64,000 nt of DNA from Sthenelais limicola (taxonomy: Eukaryota > Annelida > Polychaeta > Phyllodocida > Sigalionidae): positions 53,068,966 to 53,132,965 of the forward strand of contig OW804094.1 in NCBI GenBank assembly GCA_942159475.1. The letters run 5' to 3'. Below, in pieces: positions 53,107-64,000 of this stretch (positions are counted from its first letter, which is position 1; each line of letters opens with the position of its first letter). Made by a program: the position numbers and the translations under genes. Below the pieces are notes generated by a model, which did not search any database, was not told the DNA's origin, and worked only from the letters and a program-made list of their open reading frames with translations.

Positions 53107-53320
53107 GCCACTGGAGTGTTGGGCGGATATAGCCTTGCGCTGTGCAGCCGCAGAAGCAGTCATGTTGCGCTTGGGCGTCCGTGACGTCAGCCTTTGCTTC
53201 TTGGTGGGAGGCTGTGCGCCATCTTGACCATCATCAGCAAAGTGGCATGGGGGCCTGAGATTCTCCCTGACTGGCTGGTCTCCGTGGGAGGCGTGTTCAG
53301 ACGGCTTCTTGTCCTAGGCA
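53107..53320 (-). pseudogene. Possible coding remnant interrupted by the MITE
   Basis: A minus-strand frame stays open with basic, protein-like composition (PPTKKQRLTSRTPKRNM, nuclear-localisation-like) from about 53315 to the MITE boundary. No start, splice site or family is recognisable. It may be chance. Confidence 0.25.
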
Positions 53321-53459
53321 TTCTTGAGTGTGGTAGAAATGCGCTAAGAGTGACTTGAAGAGAGAAGAGTAGGCCTAGGTATTGATGGTGACCTATGATA
53401 AACTGGAGCGAAAAAGTCTGTTAGAACCGTCACAGGTCCATTCCAAGAGTGCCCTGATG

Positions 53460-55100
53460 ACGCCGATCATGACGTCATCATGTGTAGAGTCAGCAGCAAA
53501 TATATATGGTAATATGATAGGATGAAATTTTACAGAGATTTTTATTTACCTGGAATTAGAAATTCTTATAATTCCAGGACCATGAGAACCCTGTATACCC
53601 TGTATTCAATTTGACAATTTTCCTACTTAATTGGAATTTTTTTACTTTTTTGTTTTGCTCAAGTCAGTCTAAATGATTCCCTATTAAATTAAGTGACTTT
53701 TACAACATTAAGTCATTATATCAGGCTGTTACCATATAGCAACCAAATTTCTTTTCTGATCCTATATGTAAGATGATGTCAAATGTTATATATATGATCA
53801 AAAATCGGAATAAAAATCTCTCTCTCTCTCTATATATATATATATGAAAACACATGAATTGAAAAATTAAAGAAATTTTCTATTTTTGGTTGCCATGGTA
53901 CCAGAACTATCCCAATTTGAAAATAAATTATATATCTGAATTCTCCTTGTTGAGACCTTTCGTTTGATACCGCACCTGCCCATATCAGGAGATTTCTGAA
54001 AAATCATTATTTTTCTAAGAGAAATTAGCCTAGGGCATATACCCTAAGTTGTTTTCCATGGTTACCATTGATGGACACAAAGAAAATGGATTCGTACAAC
54101 TAATTTTGATATGCCTGGCAAGAATTGAGAGTTTCAGCAAATTTGGGTGAATGTTTTAATGGAAATTAATCATTTCAATTTATAAATTTTAAGTAAAATT
54201 GATGTATTTAATCAAAATCTGTTTATAATTATGGGAACGGTTTTTCGAGTAGAACTGACCCATTCTCCCAAAATGGGATCACTCCCTCCCACTTAAAATT
54301 GAATGCTTAAGGAATGCTTATTATATTGTTATATACTATCAAAAGTACTTCTATCGCCTAGATCTCCTCAACTTCTATCTTGCCATATAGTTCTGCAATA
54401 TATAAAGAGGTCAATTAAACTAGGTTATTAGTAAAATGTATTATTCAATTCAATAATGGAGCTTAACTTTGAGATTTAAGGTGAGTACAATTGACATAAC
54501 TCCCATTAAGATTAACATTACCAGGTTTCCTATTCAAAAGAATGTTTCATGTCATTCAGACAGAAATTAATAGTTTGGATTAACAATCAAATCAATGGTT
54601 TCAAACTTCCACCATTAGTTCTTTTTTTAAAAAATTGTATGCAAATGAAACCCCTTGAGGATGTTGAAATATAATACTTTTTTTTATATTTTTCTGAGAA
54701 CTGATTTTGAGTTTTATTTTCAGTCAAAGGTTCACCTTGCTCCTCAAAATAAGTGTTATATTATATGGGTTCCTGACGAACTGAATATACTGCACAATCA
54801 GCTTGCAGTTCAGCATTATTCCATGCAGTAGGAATCAAAGATGATATAAACAGTGCATGGTTTTCATCTTTTATTTTATGGGTTATAAATAATGTTTGGG
54901 CTAAATTGTTACATTGTTTCCATGGTTACCATTCTATCCCCCTTGAGTTGCCATGGAAAAAATACTAGAAAATTAATTTTCATGATGTATGCTTTATAGT
55001 GATACTAAATACACTATAATACATAGTTACCCCCAATTATGTCAAATTTGCCCAAATGGGCAAATGCCTAAGATTTGCCCACGTGGGGGTGAATGTTCCT
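53460..55100. other. AT-rich stretch without genes
   Basis: It holds a (CT)n(AT)n microsatellite at 53817-53845 and otherwise no coding signal or repeat matched within the window. Confidence 0.5.
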
Positions 55101-55104
55101 TTTT

Positions 55105-56164
55105 GATCTCAGGCCTCTTTAAGAGGCCTGAGATCAAATGAATCACTACTAAATGTGCCAATCATTCTTCATCTGATAACATTTGTAGCTGTATGTAGGG
55201 TGTTAGAGCTTAGATATGACATCAGGGGAGCATGCCATATCTAACTCACTGATCAGTGATACATTTCGCACTTAGATGTTATGCCAACACCTCAGCCCCT
55301 CAGCACCTCAGCCCCTTCACCCCCTCCCTTCCCCACCTTCCCGCCTCACCCTCCGTCCTCGGCGCAAAACAACCCATGTGTGCCACATGTGTTTATGGTT
55401 TCAAGCGCGCTGACTGGCTGTTGGTTATGTAAGGTGGGTGGACCTTCGATGCTCGTGGAGAGGTTAATTTAAGGTCATGACGCAACGTTGTCTTGTCACT
55501 AAGCAACACCCAAATGTCTGCTCCATCCACGCTTGGGTGGAGGCTGGAGCTTACTGCACCTTTACTTATAAATGCCCAAAATAAACGGGAAACTCTATTT
55601 AATTCCCTCTGATTATAAACATTGTGAATGTGAGCAATAGTTGCTGTATGACGAGAAAAAATGATGTTTTAAAACACTTTTAATGATAATCAGCCTCCGC
55701 TGTAGCCATCTCAGACAACCAAGTATATTAGCAGTGTATACTAGGTTGTCAGTTGGACTGGCTAGAATCAGGGCAGCTCAAAGTTCTCTAGTTTGTCCAG
55801 ACAAAATACTCAAGCAACGCCTGTCATATATATGTATCCTTAATCAGTAACGTTTTGTGGTGCTTACAGTAGATTCTTGGGAGATGATGTGTCCCACAAG
55901 TCAGAGACCTAGTTGGTTTATTATCAGCAAAACCTTCAAATCTGCTATGAATGCACATTAATAGCCTAATGTCTAACTAAATTCAAATGACTTCATGCTC
56001 GCCGCCTGGATAACAAGTTAATAAATTGACATCGGACACAAGTAATTCGGCCTGAGAATCGTTTCCATTGGAAACGCCAGGTATATAAATTAAGTTGACA
56101 CTAATTGTAAAGTTAAATAGATAAACCAAACTTAACTTGATAATTTCTTAACTTAGTACTTGTT
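55105..56164. mobile_element. Helentron-like non-autonomous insertion, copy 2
   Basis: It begins with a hairpin whose 18-nt arms (TTTGATCTCAGGCCTCTT and its complement) are separated by one base. It then shares AATGTGCCAATCA and GACATCAGG(G/C)GAG(C/G)ATGCCATATCTAA with 8350-8460, and its last 135 bases match 9459-9593. The central array of copy 1 is absent and replaced by a CAGCCCC-rich stretch (55285-55365). Ends are defined by comparison with copy 1. Confidence 0.6.
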
Positions 56165-56493
56165 TTGACATATTATAAATCACTCGAAAACAAAATTGAA
56201 TTGCAAGGTTGTTATTTGACAAATAATCCATCGTGGTGGTGATTACATTCATTCTGACGAATCTTTGAATAACATGCAAGTTTTACAAGTTGAGAAGAGA
56301 ATAACCACATAACATCAATTTGCATATCAGTACAAAAACATCATATCAAGTAGGGTATCAGTGAAGGAATTATCAAGGTATTTCAAGGAAATGTTCAGTG
56401 TCATTAGAAGAGGTAGATGGCTCAAACTTGGAACTCTTTTGTTCAAGCTGTAGGCGAAGCGCCCAGACTCAGTTTTTTGAAGTAGAGAATATT

Positions 56494-57446
56494 TTAGTAT
56501 TGGGAGAGAAGCTGTGAGACCCGCGTCTCAATAAATTCTCTGTAGTCGATTGGTGAGTCGAGGTACTGAAGGACAGAGAGACTCTGCCAGTCTCCCATTT
56601 TTTGGATGTCTGGTAGTGTCATCCCACATGTGTGCAGGTAGGTCGCCGAACCCCGACGGAGGCTATGGAGGCCCACGTCTCTAGTCAGACCAGCAGATGA
56701 TGCCCACGATTTCAGAGTGACTAGGGCAGATGAATAAGTCACTGGAGCCCCACCTGAGATGGATATCAAAGGAGAGGTGGGCGGGCCGGGATGGCGTTGA
56801 TGTAAGACCTGGAGAGCTTTAAAAAGGCATAGGCAAGACGAACAACTCTTAACAGGGAGGGTGTACTTCCTAACCCCATGTTGGTCTGTTTTTGAAGAAA
56901 GCACAGAGATATAACACAGGTCGCCCACAAAGGATACATCTCTTCGTAGGAGAAGATGGCGATTATCGTTTGATGAGAAGACATGACACTTTCTCAACAA
57001 GGTCCTAAAGCATAACACAACCCCTACCCAAGTGGCAAATTCCAGGTCGGATGATAGATTAACCTGCTGGAAGATGACCTTGAGATCAGCGGGGAGAAGG
57101 GGATCCTTAGGATGAGCCACTGACACATTCTGTCGACGAATGCCCTTCAGAACCAACTGGAGGACAAAGTCGTCGCGTAGATCCACGCCCCCGTGAAGTT
57201 TGGAAAGGTGGTTCAAGGCCGATAAGGTATTATTAATGGTGCTGTAGGCATCACTGATGCTAAATAGGTGAGGTAGCGACCCACTGTCTGAGGTGATACA
57301 GGTATTGGAGATAAGGTATGTTGCTGGCAGAAGAGAAAGAACTGTTTCCACTGGCTTTTTCTGGTTTGCTGAGATGATGAGGCCAATGCATCCCACTTCA
57401 ATTCCTCGACCTTTTCATCAAGCTTGCCTATAAGGAAGAGACACAT
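56494..57446 (-). pseudogene. Tyrosine recombinase of a Ngaro/DIRS-like retrotransposon (frameshifted)
   Basis: The N-terminal part (57446-57213 frame) has the typical TRKSQWKQFFLFC...TVGRYLTYLAS core-binding segment. The rest lies in another frame (57396-56494), beginning usefully around DSGSLPHLFSISDAYSTINN. Catalytic features of a tyrosine recombinase are present: an arginine in CFRTLLRK, the box HSLRRGSATYL (HxxR), GDW and QYL, the likely nucleophile. The frame change between about 57300 and 57213 breaks the gene in this copy. In this class the recombinase integrates a circular DNA intermediate. It follows pol on the same strand with almost no gap. Confidence 0.8.
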
Positions 57447-59077
57447 GTTGGTACAAGCACAATGTTATGGCGATGGCAGACATGGAAAAGGAATTTTAGG
57501 ATGTCAATGAGATGAGGGCAAGAAGCTCGGCCCCGACGTAACATATGGACAGCGGTCTTAGTGTTAAAGCAAACCAGGACACCACGGTCGTTCAGAGACC
57601 GAGATGGCACAGAATAGTACATAGCATAGGTGAAGGCAGCCAGTTCTCTCGCAGATGGTGCGCCAAAGCAACATGTAGGCATGATGATGTGTGGAACTCC
57701 GAGAAAAGCTCCGTAACCAATGAAAAGGGCAGTGGTAGATTCCATGAAGCGACCCGTAAAGGAGGCTCCATCTAAGGAGGAAGAAAAGTTTGATGTTGAC
57801 ACCCAATGTGCATAGTCTATCGTTGTATTAGATGGTGAGGGAATAGGCCTGGCCCCATTGCAAGCCTGGATGTGGTGATGCCACCATGTAAGATCGGAGA
57901 AGAAAGGCCCTGGTAAGATGATCCTGCCGCCGTCGGGTAGCCCTCTCAATAAGTTGAATACCTCATTAAGGTATACCCGTCCTAAGGGCACAACTTTGGC
58001 ACAATGATTTAGGTATCCCGCCAACTTTTGTAGTTGCACTTTGGAAGCTCTCTTCCTATTTCTGAAGAAGGAAATTTCATGTTCAAGGCGGTGTAATTTA
58101 TCAAGAGGCAGGCTTACCCTCATGCGGGAGGCATCAATGTCTATGCCTAAGAACCGACAGGTGGTGGCTGGAGATGTGATCTTAGCCCAGGCAAGGTAGA
58201 AACCTAGGTCACGTAAAGTTGTAATCAAGGTAGACTGGACATGAAGGGCTGAAGATAGGCTGTCACCCCAGTAAAAAAAATCATCCAGGTAACAGTAAAT
58301 TTCCAGTCCCTGTCGACGTAAACACCTTGCTATTGAGTCTGTAACTCTGCTAAACACAAAGGGGGCAGCCCTCGCCCCGAAGCAAATGGCATTGTCGAGT
58401 AAAAACACGGCCTCACCTCCGACTTCCCAACGAAGTCCAAAATATTGTCGTTGCGAAGGGTGAATCTGAAGGGACCTGTAGGCCGCAGAAATGTCAATGA
58501 CGCCCATGTAGGAGTCAGGAGGCATTAAATCGAGTAGGTCATCCAACTGTAAGAGGCTAAACTTGGAGGTAACCGATGAGGTGAAATTATTTAAAGACAC
58601 ATGGTCGGGTTTGCTACAGTCAGTTATCGGTCTATATTTGCCATTGGGCTTCGGGACGGCTGATAAGGCGTGGATGCAATGTGGCTGATGAGAGGTGACA
58701 GATAATTTATGATCTGTGATTTCCTGAAGGATTAAGGAGTCTAGTGCTTCCTTGGCACCCGGCAGAAAACATGAGCTATAGTTATTTACTGAATAAGAAG
58801 GAACAGTGGCGTTCGGATCTACCAACCTGAAACCATGCAAAACACCATCGAGCACGAAGTGACTGTCAGGGTCCAAGGTATCCGCGTAGAAAAGCAGTTT
58901 CAGCCAGGCACGGGGCTTCAGTTGAGAAGGGATCCCTTCTAACACATAACAGGAGGTAACTGATGAAGCGTGAAGAATAATTTCAGAAAAGTTTAGTTGC
59001 GAGAGCACACTCAAAGAGTCCGTGGACAGAGAAGGGATCAATTCCGGAAGTGGTAAGACGCCATGTTGATTGTTTTG
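57428..59077 (-). CDS. Reverse transcriptase-RNase H (pol) of the Ngaro/DIRS-like element
   Basis: About 550 residues in one open frame. RT blocks are SAVPKPNGKYRPITDCS, YMGVIDISAAYRSLQIHPSQ, FGARAAPFVFSRVTDS and the catalytic IYCYLDDFFYWGD, followed by FYLAWAKITSPATTCRFLGI. The RNase H region SSLDGASF...SARELAAFTYAM...VLVCFNTKTAVHML has the first Asp and the Glu, but Asn where the third Asp is usual, so its activity is doubtful. The frame has no ATG at its beginning: it is continuous with gag apart from a TAG at 59078-59080, so translation by stop-codon readthrough is likely. No methyltransferase domain is seen, which favours Ngaro over DIRS. Confidence 0.85.
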   Translation of the reverse strand, partial: QNNQHGVLPLPELIPSLSTDSLSVLSQLNFSEIILHASSVTSCYVLEGIPSQLKPRAWLKLLFYADTLDPDSHFVLDGVLHGFRLVDPNATVPSYSVNNYSSCFLPGAKEALDSLILQEITDHKLSVTSHQPHCIHALSAVPKPNGKYRPITDCSKPDHVSLNNFTSSVTSKFSLLQLDDLLDLMPPDSYMGVIDISAAYRSLQIHPSQRQYFGLRWEVGGEAVFLLDNAICFGARAAPFVFSRVTDSIARCLRRQGLEIYCYLDDFFYWGDSLSSALHVQSTLITTLRDLGFYLAWAKITSPATTCRFLGIDIDASRMRVSLPLDKLHRLEHEISFFRNRKRASKVQLQKLAGYLNHCAKVVPLGRVYLNEVFNLLRGLPDGGRIILPGPFFSDLTWWHHHIQACNGARPIPSPSNTTIDYAHWVSTSNFSSSLDGASFTGRFMESTTALFIGYGAFLGVPHIIMPTCCFGAPSARELAAFTYAMYYSVPSRSLNDRGVLVCFNTKTAVHMLRRGRASCPHLIDILKFLFHVCHRHNIVLVPTCVSSL

Positions 59078-60106
59078 CTATGCAACCGCACCTCCCGGGG
59101 AGGAGAGCGGCCAAGTGAAGGAGCAGCTGCGCGCCTCGCAGGACTCCGCCGCATGGTTGCCATTGCAAAGCCCACAGACGTGTTGTCGTTTGCAGTTCTC
59201 ATTGCATTTTTTCGGGCGACTGGGCATATTGTACATCCAGCACACCGTAGAGGGCCAATTGTTGAAATCGTAAACTGGGTCGTAAGATTCAGAGCCTTGA
59301 CTGGGCTTAGGATATGATGGTCTACGTCTGAAGCCACTTGAATAACCTGATGAGGGCCCCCTAGTACCTGCCCCTCTCCTCATGGAGGCTATAAAAGATT
59401 TCATATTTTCCGGCGAAAAGAATTTATTGGACAGATCAGGGTCTGTTGCTGGCCAGTCGGACAAGGTACCAGCGATAACACCGTCAGTCACAGATCGCTC
59501 ATAGCGAATGAGTGCATGTCAAGAGTATTTCTTTCCGGTGGCTTTGGCCGCAATGAAGTTAAGATGGCTTACATATCCAGACACATCCATTTTGATGCTA
59601 ATCAAATAACCTAACACAGAAGTGCATCCAAAAAGCAGTTCCCGGATAGTCATGTCATCAGGTTTTTTAACAGGTATTAAGTGACCCTCCGGCCGTAGCC
59701 TACCTAGTTCCTTGTCCAGGGAGCTGGAGTTCGCAGTGGCGCCTGACTCACGCGGTGGAGAAAGAGTCCCGTCCAAGATGGAGGACTGCCCAAGCGTGAA
59801 GGTCGGAGCGGGCTTAACCCGGCGTAGGTCCAATGAAGACATTCGCCTGTTTAAGTCGGTGATCTTGAATTCCAGATCTTCCGTGGAACGATCCTCAGCC
59901 TTCTTTAACTTTGCCTCTTGTGCCTCTACAATTTTCTCCAACCATTCGGTGTGTGGAATGGATCCACGGGCTTCCGTTGAAACTGTCACCCCCAGTTCTG
60001 CAGCTATAGCCTCCATAGCCGAAAATGGAGCGTCACGAGTGATGGAAATTGAACAAGCAGGTGCCAGATGAAGTTTAAAACAAACCAGGCAATTTACCTC
60101 TGGCAT
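59078..60106 (-). pseudogene. Gag-like protein of the Ngaro/DIRS-like element
   Basis: It starts at ATG 60106 (MPEVNCLVCFKLHLAP). It has a helical charged segment (EAQEAKLKKAEDRSTEDLEF) and, in the C-terminal part, a CCHC-like knuckle, HVCGLCNGNHAAESC, after CNENCKRQ. An in-frame TGA at 59519-59521 divides it into 195 and about 146 residues; both parts are in the same frame as pol. The TGA is probably a mutation in this copy. Gag would coat the RNA intermediate. Confidence 0.75.
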
Positions 60107-61986
60107 GCCACGAGCTGGTTATAATTTTTTTTTTTCGATTTTGTCTGCTCGAAGAGAGAAGCCCTGCCCGGCTGTCTGGCTGCTTGAAGGATGCTGACGT
60201 GATAACGTTCTGAGTACGTCACTTCCGGAACTGGTTTTGCCGCCTCGGATTTATAAACACATCCCATCGATGTGACTCATAAATGTCTTTAACCTACAAA
60301 ATATGGTGATCAACCCTTTTCCCCCAGAACCCTGCCACTCCAGAACCTTTTCCCCCATTCTCCCCCTAACCCCAACCCTTGACGCATACCTGGCAGCACT
60401 GCAATTCGCACATACACAATGTTTGTTCCTGTATAATATATTTGCTCCAAATAAAAAAAGTTTCCTTTCCTCTATCATGCCTATGATACACATCGTACAT
60501 GAACATACTTTTATACCAAATGGAAGCTTGAACTGTCTCCTTTCTGGCGATGTTAACTTGACGTAGGTTGGATGATTCATTAAAGCAGGAAAAACGATAT
60601 AACACAACCGCGTTTTGCGCGACGATCAGATTTTTATTATTAGTTTTCTCAAAGTTCAGATTGCATAAATAAGTTCATATATCCCACTTCTCAATGAAAA
60701 TGAATATGTGTTCCCATTTTAAAGAAGTGTACTCTTAAAACAATCCCAGTTAACTTTTGCTGATGTTAAATCAATTGTTGAAAAAAATCCTACATAGTTT
60801 TCAGCTTAATTCTTGTTTTTTTAAAAAAAAAATCAGACACCTTGAATCTACTGGAAGATTTTGCATACGGACATAGGGTAATTTGGAGTGTTACGGCTTA
60901 GAGTAAGATGAGATTACTGTGAGTGATTTGTAGGAAAGTGAAAATTCTGGCAGAGCATCTTGCCCTTAGCAGGACTTTAGGGGCCCTCCGCCCTTCTGAG
61001 TTAGTTGGGGACACAGGGACCAATTTTAGAGGGTCGTATGTGCCCCCCCCCCCAGGTCCCCCCTGGTACCGCCCCTGCAGTGCCTCAGCATGTAACATAG
61101 AAACCTCCCTAAATATATCGTAATTCGGTTGTACTTCCTTCCCTCACTTCTCACTTATTCTATCCACTCTATCAATAATTTATATCCACTCTAGGGTACC
61201 AACTGCAGCCATTCCCGGCCCAAAAGGCAGTTAAAAAGGAAACACTGAAAATCGATCACTTTATAATATTGTTATTTTCTTTATATCGCAACATGTTTTA
61301 TTTTTCTTGATTCAACAGAATACGGAGATTCTACCGAGAGACACTTTTTGTATATTAATTACCGTTACGTAACCTAACGTAAGAATATAATGTCTTATAT
61401 GTATGTGAATAATTATAAGCCAACATATGTAAGGCATATTAATATGCCGCCAACTCACAGTGGGAGCCAGGGGTCAGCCATGCTCACGATTGACCAATGA
61501 TTGCCATTGGCCAAGGTTAGCGACCCCCTCCCCCTACGGTAATTGTATACACATTAACGTTGATTGGCTTGACTACTAATTAGCGCACATGCGCATTAGA
61601 CATTTGGTCAAATGATTTATGATATAAAAATGGATGAATGGTCGAATATTTTAGTCTAGAACCAGGACTACATTGTTGAGGTGATTACTATTATTATTAT
61701 AACCATAAATATAGTCGGCACATAGGCTATCCTTGGCAGTAACTCTATCCCTTCTCATTGACTCTACCATACTTCCCAGAATAGCAATCATATCAATGTC
61801 TACTCAAATATGAAAGCGTTAGTTCATGTTTAAAGTCTCTGATGAATAGCAAAAAATGGTACGTTCAAACAGCAGAGCATCGTCCGTATATTATGACCTA
61901 ATTCCCCAGCAGTGATCACTTGCATGGATGAGCAACATGTAAATGTCATGAATGTTGTTATTTTCTTGGGAGCTGCTACCATAAAA
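60107..61986. other. Region between the retrotransposon and the GPCR
   Basis: The first about 150 bases probably contain the element's 5' terminal repeat and a TATA-like TTTATAAACAC at 60250-60260. A C-run lies at 61042-61053 in a short repeat-like GC-rich stretch (60975-61085). The rest is AT-rich and without supported coding sequence; it should include the GPCR 3' untranslated region. Confidence 0.4.
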
Positions 61987-63162
61987 TCATGTGTCGTCAT
62001 TGCTGCCATGTGCAGCAGGTGCACGTCCATTATTCAGATAGGGTCCTTTCTCCGAACAAAACAGTTTTTTTGCTGACACCTGAAATTGTTTGTACTTCGC
62101 TAGGTACACGAATGGGTTGACACAACAATTGAAATATATCATGGAAGTGGCGATGTTGTGGAAATCGCTTACAAAGTCGGTAGAATTTGTCATGTTTGTA
62201 ATGAAGAAATAAATGCCCTGTGGAGTCCAGCATAGGACATAAAGAACTGACACCCACACAAGGGTTATCAAAATGTTTCTTTTGGCCATTGTCCACGGGT
62301 TTGTCTTTTCTGCGGGCTTTGTTTTTGTTCCGTTATCTGGCAAGTCATTACATACAGATGTTTCAAGAATGGTATTGTTAGGTACAGAAACAATGCCAAC
62401 ACTTTCACTCGTGGTAGACGGGGTCAATTTTTTAGCTTTTGCTCTAATAACTAGAGCCATTTTGGTGTAACACAAAATAAAGCAGACCAGGGGTAAAATA
62501 TTGTAACCTATAAGAAGAATAACTCCATAAACCTTCCTAGCAGCCTCACTTGTCCATTTAGAATAAGGTTTGCAATTTCCATTCACCACTTCTGTTGTCG
62601 CAGTCGCTTCGATTAACGACTGAGCAATTGGTAAAACCCAGATGAAAAACATGGCTATTTTTAGTCTCCGTTGGGAAACGTTATTTGTATGCCATATGGG
62701 ATAGACAACTGATAGATAGCGCTCAATTGTAAGGGCCATGAGGTTCCAGGTGGAGACCAACAAAAATCCCCAGAAAAGTCCACCAGAGAGCCATATTTCA
62801 CAAAGGAAATATCCTTTGAAGTCGTCTGTTACTATGGTAGTTTGAATGGTGCTATAGGCTACCAATGCCATGGATGATGTGAAGTCTGCCAAACTCTGAT
62901 TGAATATTAACCTGCAGGACTTTCTATTCCGCATTGTCCGGCTAGAGGTTATCACCACTATAGCCAAGCCATTGCTAAATATCCCCAATATGCCAATAGC
63001 GATGCTTAACCCTATTACTATTGGGGAGTGGTAAACATAATTGGCACTTTCTGTTTCATTCGATGAGATATTGTACCAAGCGAATGACGTATTCGGGGTA
63101 ACAGTCTCCTCCATGATAACTTGAGAGTAGTACATATCATGCATTTCGTCTGTTGTATCCAT
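61987..63162 (-). CDS. Rhodopsin-family (class A) G-protein-coupled receptor, orphan peptide-receptor-like
   Basis: A single coding exon of 391 residues. The N-terminus carries glycosylation sites (NTS 24, NIS 31, NET 35). Seven hydrophobic segments follow at about 48-73, 86-108, 121-142, 167-187, 212-235, 297-320 and 335-356. Class A landmarks are present: Asn64 in SNGLAIVV, Asp93 in NQSLADF, Cys121 paired with Cys197, ERY at 147-149 in place of DRY, CWTPQGIYFF in helix 6 and NCCVNPFVY in helix 7, with Cys369 as a likely palmitoylation site. The pattern fits the large invertebrate expansions related to peptide (somatostatin/galanin/allatostatin-like) receptors. The ligand cannot be read. A splice acceptor TTTCAG just before ATATCAATG at 63171-63169 implies a 5' untranslated exon upstream. 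Confidence 0.88.
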   Translation of the reverse strand: MDTTDEMHDMYYSQVIMEETVTPNTSFAWYNISSNETESANYVYHSPIVIGLSIAIGILGIFSNGLAIVVITSSRTMRNRKSCRLIFNQSLADFTSSMALVAYSTIQTTIVTDDFKGYFLCEIWLSGGLFWGFLLVSTWNLMALTIERYLSVVYPIWHTNNVSQRRLKIAMFFIWVLPIAQSLIEATATTEVVNGNCKPYSKWTSEAARKVYGVILLIGYNILPLVCFILCYTKMALVIRAKAKKLTPSTTSESVGIVSVPNNTILETSVCNDLPDNGTKTKPAEKTNPWTMAKRNILITLVWVSVLYVLCWTPQGIYFFITNMTNSTDFVSDFHNIATSMIYFNCCVNPFVYLAKYKQFQVSAKKLFCSEKGPYLNNGRAPAAHGSNDDT

Positions 63163-63168
63163 TGATAT

Positions 63169-64000
63169 CTGAAATGGAATATTTTATACATTAATTATTA
63201 GATTATTGCAAAAGGATGAATTACAAAGTACTTTTTGTTGTTACTTCCATGGTAAAATTAAACTAGCTGCCGCCGCTTTCCTAATGAACTATATCATTGA
63301 AATAATTTTAGACAAAGACAAAGTGGAATACATAATCTAGAGCACATGATATGTATTTACCAGGGGTTATCAGTCCCAAGATAATATAAGTAAAGTATTT
63401 GTGGATACTTTTTACGACCGATATTACAATCCGTCTATTAGCCCATATTATGTAACTAATTAAACACACACCCAATACCAGCCCACCACTCTTTGACGCG
63501 TGTGGAATGATTAGTCCACAGATATAATATTTTATAATGTATTCTTTATTTGTCGATGACTATAGTAGTTACAAGATCGGGGATACACATCAGATCGAGA
63601 TCTGGTCTTCCAGTGCATGCCATACTAATTTTGGGTGACTAGCTAGTTTGGGCATACTAGGTTTTTTTTGTTGGGAGACTAGGAGATGGGTGATTTACAG
63701 TGCTTATGAGAACTTTTATATATAACCAGAATGCTTTAAAAAATGAGAAATATAATATAATATAGACTTTGTAGGCCCTACTAAGTTTTTTGTTTTGGTA
63801 TTGCAGAAGGTACTAGGGTATATAGAATTATATGCAGCTAGTTCATAGCTCATAGAACACCTGTCTGATTCCAAAATAAAGGCATATTGTCAGAACTCCA
63901 TCCTCGATTACATTCACAGGTACCAAGTACTGAATACTTCACAGATGCACAGTTCCATTATAGATCTATAAATACATGTACTACGCTTCTTGTATGTAAA
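63169..64000. other. Upstream intron or flank of the GPCR, no gene seen
   Basis: AT-rich sequence, presumably a 5'-UTR intron. No coding exon or repeat is supported. Confidence 0.4.

Noticed and set aside
1..64000. CRISPR arrays, bacterial operons, rRNA or tRNA genes
   Set aside because: Nothing with regular repeat-spacer structure or cloverleaf signals was seen, and the sequence is clearly from an animal genome.

Overview
The window is animal genomic DNA: spliced genes with GT-AG introns, long repeat-filled introns, class A GPCR coding sequence, and several retrotransposon and DNA-transposon families. The gene content and the transposon families (tyrosine-recombinase retroelements, piggyBac-like elements, an invertebrate PIN-nuclease-like element) fit a marine invertebrate deuterostome such as an echinoderm, hemichordate or cephalochordate. 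The sequence alone does not decide which.

Layout. 1-3045 (minus) is a broken DIRS-type retrotransposon running off the left edge. 3470-6090 holds elements bounded by inverted arrays of short GC-rich motifs. 6247-6330 (minus) is exon 1 of FAM136A. Head-to-head with it, DYNC2I2 (WDR34, dynein-2 intermediate chain) runs from 7757 to 30139 in 12 exons. Its 16.4-kb first intron contains a hairpin-started Helentron-like insertion (8310-9593), a tandemly duplicated satellite-like block (about 10085-17395) and a 5.7-kb element with long terminal inverted repeats (17731-23466). That element carries a decayed PIN-nuclease-like gene, itself split by a piggyBac-type MITE. Convergent with DYNC2I2 is PAAT/C10orf88 (41134-30696, minus, 4 exons), whose 8.4-kb first intron is a nest of transposons, covarying hairpins and a polyadenylated C2H2 retrocopy.

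41-53 kb contains a LINE remnant, an intronless SGNH-hydrolase-like gene, a Lys/Glu-repeat exon, an unrecognised four-exon zinc-binding protein gene, and a compact divergent pair of related small genes (50273-50674 and 50938-51372). The pair shares a symmetrical promoter, and each member ends in a hairpin that closely matches the histone mRNA 3' stem-loop. I regard this pair as the most novel item in the window: non-histone paralogues with histone-gene architecture.

53-64 kb holds a small MITE, a second Helentron-like copy, a gag-pol-tyrosine recombinase retrotransposon (60106-56494, minus) with gag and pol in one frame separated by UAG, and a rhodopsin-family GPCR (63162-61987, minus).

The cellular genes have no obvious shared pathway. 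DYNC2I2 acts in ciliary retrograde transport, and PAAT and FAM136A are mitochondria-associated in vertebrates.
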